The translations under genes were made by a program, and so were the position numbers. From positions 1 to 8,529 of the forward strand of contig DCBP01000082.1 of the NCBI GenBank assembly GCA_002314055.1: a stretch of 8,529 nucleotides of DNA, given 5' to 3'. Positions 6,559-8,529 of the stretch are shown here, one piece after another (position 1 is the stretch's first letter; each line of letters opens with the position of its first letter). The DNA comes from Prevotella sp. UBA1104. Lineage in GTDB: Bacteria > Bacteroidota > Bacteroidia > Bacteroidales > Bacteroidaceae. The notes under the pieces were generated by a model, which was not told where the DNA came from, did no database searches, and saw nothing but the letters and a program-made list of their open reading frames with translations.

Positions 6559-6584
6559 CCATTGCTAATGGCACCTAATCTTTT
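6558..6584 (+). terminator. possible terminator after the ATPase operon
   Basis: GCCATT and AATGGC form a perfect 6-bp stem with a GCT loop that begins on the last base of the stop codon. CTTTTATT follows 7 bases later. The stem is short and the T run is displaced and imperfect, so termination is plausible but not certain. Confidence 0.4.
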
Positions 6585-6597
6585 ATTAAGAAGCAAA

Positions 6598-6812
6598 GAA
6601 GTAATAGCACGAATCTTTTTTGCACTCGGATTAACACGTATAAACACGGAATTTTAATTCTCACACAGATTACAAGGATAAACACAGATTTTGTTCTTGA
6701 ACACGAAGAAATTTCTTTTTTACACGGATTCCACGGCTGAACGCGGATTCTTGTTTTTTTTGAACACGAGACTCGTCGAAGACCCACTGACCAACGGGAA
6801 GTAATAGCTCGA
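6598..6812. repeat. repeat array to the left of copy C
   Basis: This AT-rich stretch is packed with motifs of the same family: CACGAAT, CACTCGGATT, TAAACACGGAATT, TCACACAGATTAC, AAACACAGATT, TTGAACACGAA, TACACGGATTCC, and TTTTTTTGAACACGAG. GAAGTAATAGCACGAAT at 6598-6614 recurs, with one change, at 6798-6814, exactly 200 bp later. The stretch 6771-6814 is the same core as in element A (964-1007). No gene is visible; reading frames through here are repeat translation. Confidence 0.8.
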
Positions 6813-6980
6813 ATAACACGAATATTTTATTTTGCACACGGATTTGGCTTTCCCATTCGACTGCCGATTTTCAATTCACAGATGAACACGGATTTTTATT
6901 TTTTTGTATACGGATGGATTCTGATTTTACTGATTTTTGTTGGTAGCTTTGCTATAACAGGGAGAAATGATAATCTGTGA
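6813..6980. repeat. repeat element C, near-identical to element B
   Basis: The second copy of the 168-bp direct repeat. The differences from 4428-4595 are T to C in the GACTGTCG stretch, A to T in TTGAATAC, and C to T in GCTACAAC. The last change lies in the hairpin stem (6939-6958) and turns a G-C pair into a G-U pair, so the structure is kept. The right side continues with inverted motifs (GATCTGTGGGAGAA, ATTCGTGGGACAAA) to about 7013. From there to 7165 I see only AT-rich leader sequence before the helicase and no convincing promoter. Confidence 0.9.
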
Positions 6981-7165
6981 GATCTGTGGGAGAAAAATAA
7001 ATTCGTGGGACAAAATCTTTTTCGACTAAATTCCGTTTAAGTTCCGCGGATGATAAAATTGCATCGGGTAGGCTGATATGAAGGAAAAACATAAGATACA
7101 GAGAGAAGACAAGTAAATAATGCTTAATCTAATCGTGAAACACACAAACTATCTACAGTAGAGTA

Positions 7166-8529
7166 ATGAAGAAAATCAAATTGTTTGATTACCAGGATGA
7201 CATGGTAGAACGAGTGCAGGATGCATTCAGACACCATGATGCCGTGATGGTTCAAATGCCAACGGGAACGGGAAAGACATATCTGCTTGCAGCCATCGTC
7301 GGGTTGTTCTCGAAAAGGGAAGTTTGGATCGTTGCACATCGCCGTGAACTCGTCTCGCAAATAAAAGACACGTTGGCGAGCTTCTTTCCTTCCACCAAAG
7401 CGACATCCGTAAAAGTAATGTCGATACAATGGCTGTCGAGACATTATCGGGAAATGAAAGAACCCCCGAGCTTGATAGTGATAGACGAGGCACATCATGC
7501 ACTGGCAGAGACGTATGCCGAGGTTATAAATGCCTATCCGAAGACAAAGAAGTTAGGACTGACGGCTACACCATACCGTATGAACGGCAAGGGGTTCACC
7601 GATTTATTCGATACCTTGCTATGCTCATGGAGCATGGAGCAGTTTATTGCAGAAGGAAGACTGAGCCTTTACGACTATTATTCCATTAAGCCTGACAGTG
7701 CCGACCAACTGTTGATAGACTCGTTGCAGAAGCGAGGGACTGATGGGGACTACCAGCAAAAGGAGTTGGATGAAGTGATGGATGTGAGACCATCGCTTGA
7801 AAGGCTTTGCTTGACTATCAAGCAGTATGTGCCGGGGAAGAAAGGTATCGTATATGCTATCAGTATTAAACATGCTGAGCATATTGCTGAGTTCTATCGG
7901 GAAAATGGCATCAAGGCTGTTGCCATTTCGAGTAAGACTCCGCTTGCAGAACGAAAGACTGTGATTGACAAGTTTAAGAACACGAATGTCTCAGATGGTA
8001 TTTCTTTGAACACGAATAACACGTATAACACGAATGTCGCAGACGGGATTGAGGTGCTGGTGAGCGTGGATTTGTTCTCGGAAGGATTCGACTGCCCGGA
8101 TGTGGAATTTATTCAGTTGGCAAGACCGACACTGTCGTTGGCGAAGTATATGCAGATGGTAGGGCGAGGATTGCGAGTGGCAAAGGGAAAGGAATATTGC
8201 GTGATATTAGACAATGTCGGACTGTATAAGCGATTTGGTCTGCCTTCGGTAGATAGAGATTGGCAGAGTATGTTTGAGGGACGTACTTCGCTGGAAGACA
8301 TTCTGCAAGAGGCGTGTTTACAGATCAATGCCCACAACTGTAGGATGGATGTGCTGATGGACGACGATAAGGAGATGATAAAAATCATCAGCCATGAACG
8401 CCAGCAGCGAATAATCAAGAATTCATACGGTTATAGTCTGACGGAGAATGAAAAAGGACTATTTGGCGTTAAAGACCGTAGCGGTAATGTTGTATTAGAT
8501 TGCCTATACAAAAAAATAGAACTTACCAA
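7166..8529 (+). CDS. superfamily 2 DEAH-box helicase with a WG-repeat tail (3' end outside window)
   Basis: The frame is open from ATG 7166 to the window edge, giving 454 residues plus two bases. All core SF2 motifs are present: I MPTGTGKT (31-38), Ia VAHRRELVSQI, II DEAH (107-110), III TATP (133-136), IV region GIVYAISIKHAEHIAEFY, V SEGFDCPD (305-312), and VI QMVGRGLR (330-337). This matches the ComFA/SSL2/RecG-type helicases annotated widely in Bacteroides, which act on nucleic acid in the cytoplasm. After the helicase core, LFGVKDRSGNVVLDCLYKKI (432-451) looks like the first WG (KWG) repeat, so the missing C-terminus is probably a WG-repeat beta domain. Residues 272-295, between IDKFK and VLVSVDLF, are a repeat-derived insertion rich in NTN, lying between motifs IV and V. 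The gene lies downstream of repeat element C and appears to be an independent unit. Confidence 0.88.
   Translation, partial: MKKIKLFDYQDDMVERVQDAFRHHDAVMVQMPTGTGKTYLLAAIVGLFSKREVWIVAHRRELVSQIKDTLASFFPSTKATSVKVMSIQWLSRHYREMKEPPSLIVIDEAHHALAETYAEVINAYPKTKKLGLTATPYRMNGKGFTDLFDTLLCSWSMEQFIAEGRLSLYDYYSIKPDSADQLLIDSLQKRGTDGDYQQKELDEVMDVRPSLERLCLTIKQYVPGKKGIVYAISIKHAEHIAEFYRENGIKAVAISSKTPLAERKTVIDKFKNTNVSDGISLNTNNTYNTNVADGIEVLVSVDLFSEGFDCPDVEFIQLARPTLSLAKYMQMVGRGLRVAKGKEYCVILDNVGLYKRFGLPSVDRDWQSMFEGRTSLEDILQEACLQINAHNCRMDVLMDDDKEMIKIISHERQQRIIKNSYGYSLTENEKGLFGVKDRSGNVVLDCLYKKIELT
7979..8050 (+). repeat. in-frame CACGAAT repeat with internal duplication inside the helicase gene
   Basis: A 72-bp segment encodes residues 272-295 of the helicase. 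A 24-bp unit at 7979-8002 (NTNVSDGI) is repeated at 8027-8050 (NTNVADGI) with 3 differences. Between them lies TTTCTTTGAACACGAATAAC followed by ACGTAT, a typical piece of the intergenic repeat family. The unit is 48 bp (16 codons), so the frame is kept. Confidence 0.78.

Noticed and set aside
7078..7116. A 12-codon ATG frame upstream of the helicase
   Set aside because: It is too short and has no supporting signal; it could be chance in AT-rich leader sequence.
7625..7882. Minus-strand frames across the helicase (also 7124-7502 and 8113-8418)
   Set aside because: They lie opposite well-conserved helicase motifs and show no independent coding evidence.

Overview
The window looks like an accessory stretch of a Bacteroidales chromosome (Bacteroides, Phocaeicola or Prevotella type). 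The evidence is a BT4734/VirE-N protein, a Bacteroidetes-style TAnnTTTG promoter, weak or absent Shine-Dalgarno sites, and abundant CACGAAT / CACGGATT / CACAGAT intergenic repeats. Species cannot be fixed from the sequence alone.

Layout. (1) 1-823, minus strand: a BT4734/VirE-N primase-like protein that runs off the left edge. (2) 830-1150: an intergenic repeat element and a hairpin. (3) 1153-4408, plus strand: a tightly packed surface-polysaccharide fragment. It holds a small HTH-like gene with a broken frame, a WecB/TagA/CpsF glycosyltransferase, a GT4 glycosyltransferase and a NTP_transf_5 family protein; the last three overlap by 1 and 4 bases at their junctions. (4) 4409-4772: a repeat element followed by a Bacteroidetes-type promoter. 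(5) 4773-6558: a visibly AT-richer two-gene unit, an AAA_21/OLD-like ATPase overlapping a 167-residue protein with a PD-(D/E)xK-like motif. (6) 6559-7165: a hairpin, a long repeat array and a short leader with no recognisable gene. (7) 7166 to the right edge: a superfamily 2 DEAH helicase that starts into a WG-repeat tail.

Two signals stand out. First, the short repeat family that fills the intergenic gaps also lies in frame inside the primase-like gene and the helicase, where it encodes Asn-Thr-Asn peptides at places where relatives, from memory, have short loops. A different AT-rich heptamer repeat sits in frame in the WecG-like gene. Second, the ATPase plus nuclease-like pair has its own promoter and lies between two 168-bp direct repeats with 3 mismatches. 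It therefore looks like an exchangeable two-gene cassette, plausibly for anti-phage defence, although no function can be proven here.

The polysaccharide genes probably act together: sugar transfer to a lipid-linked precursor, chain extension, then an uncharacterised nucleotidyltransferase-fold protein. The primase-like protein, ATPase pair and helicase are nucleic-acid-related genes around that fragment.
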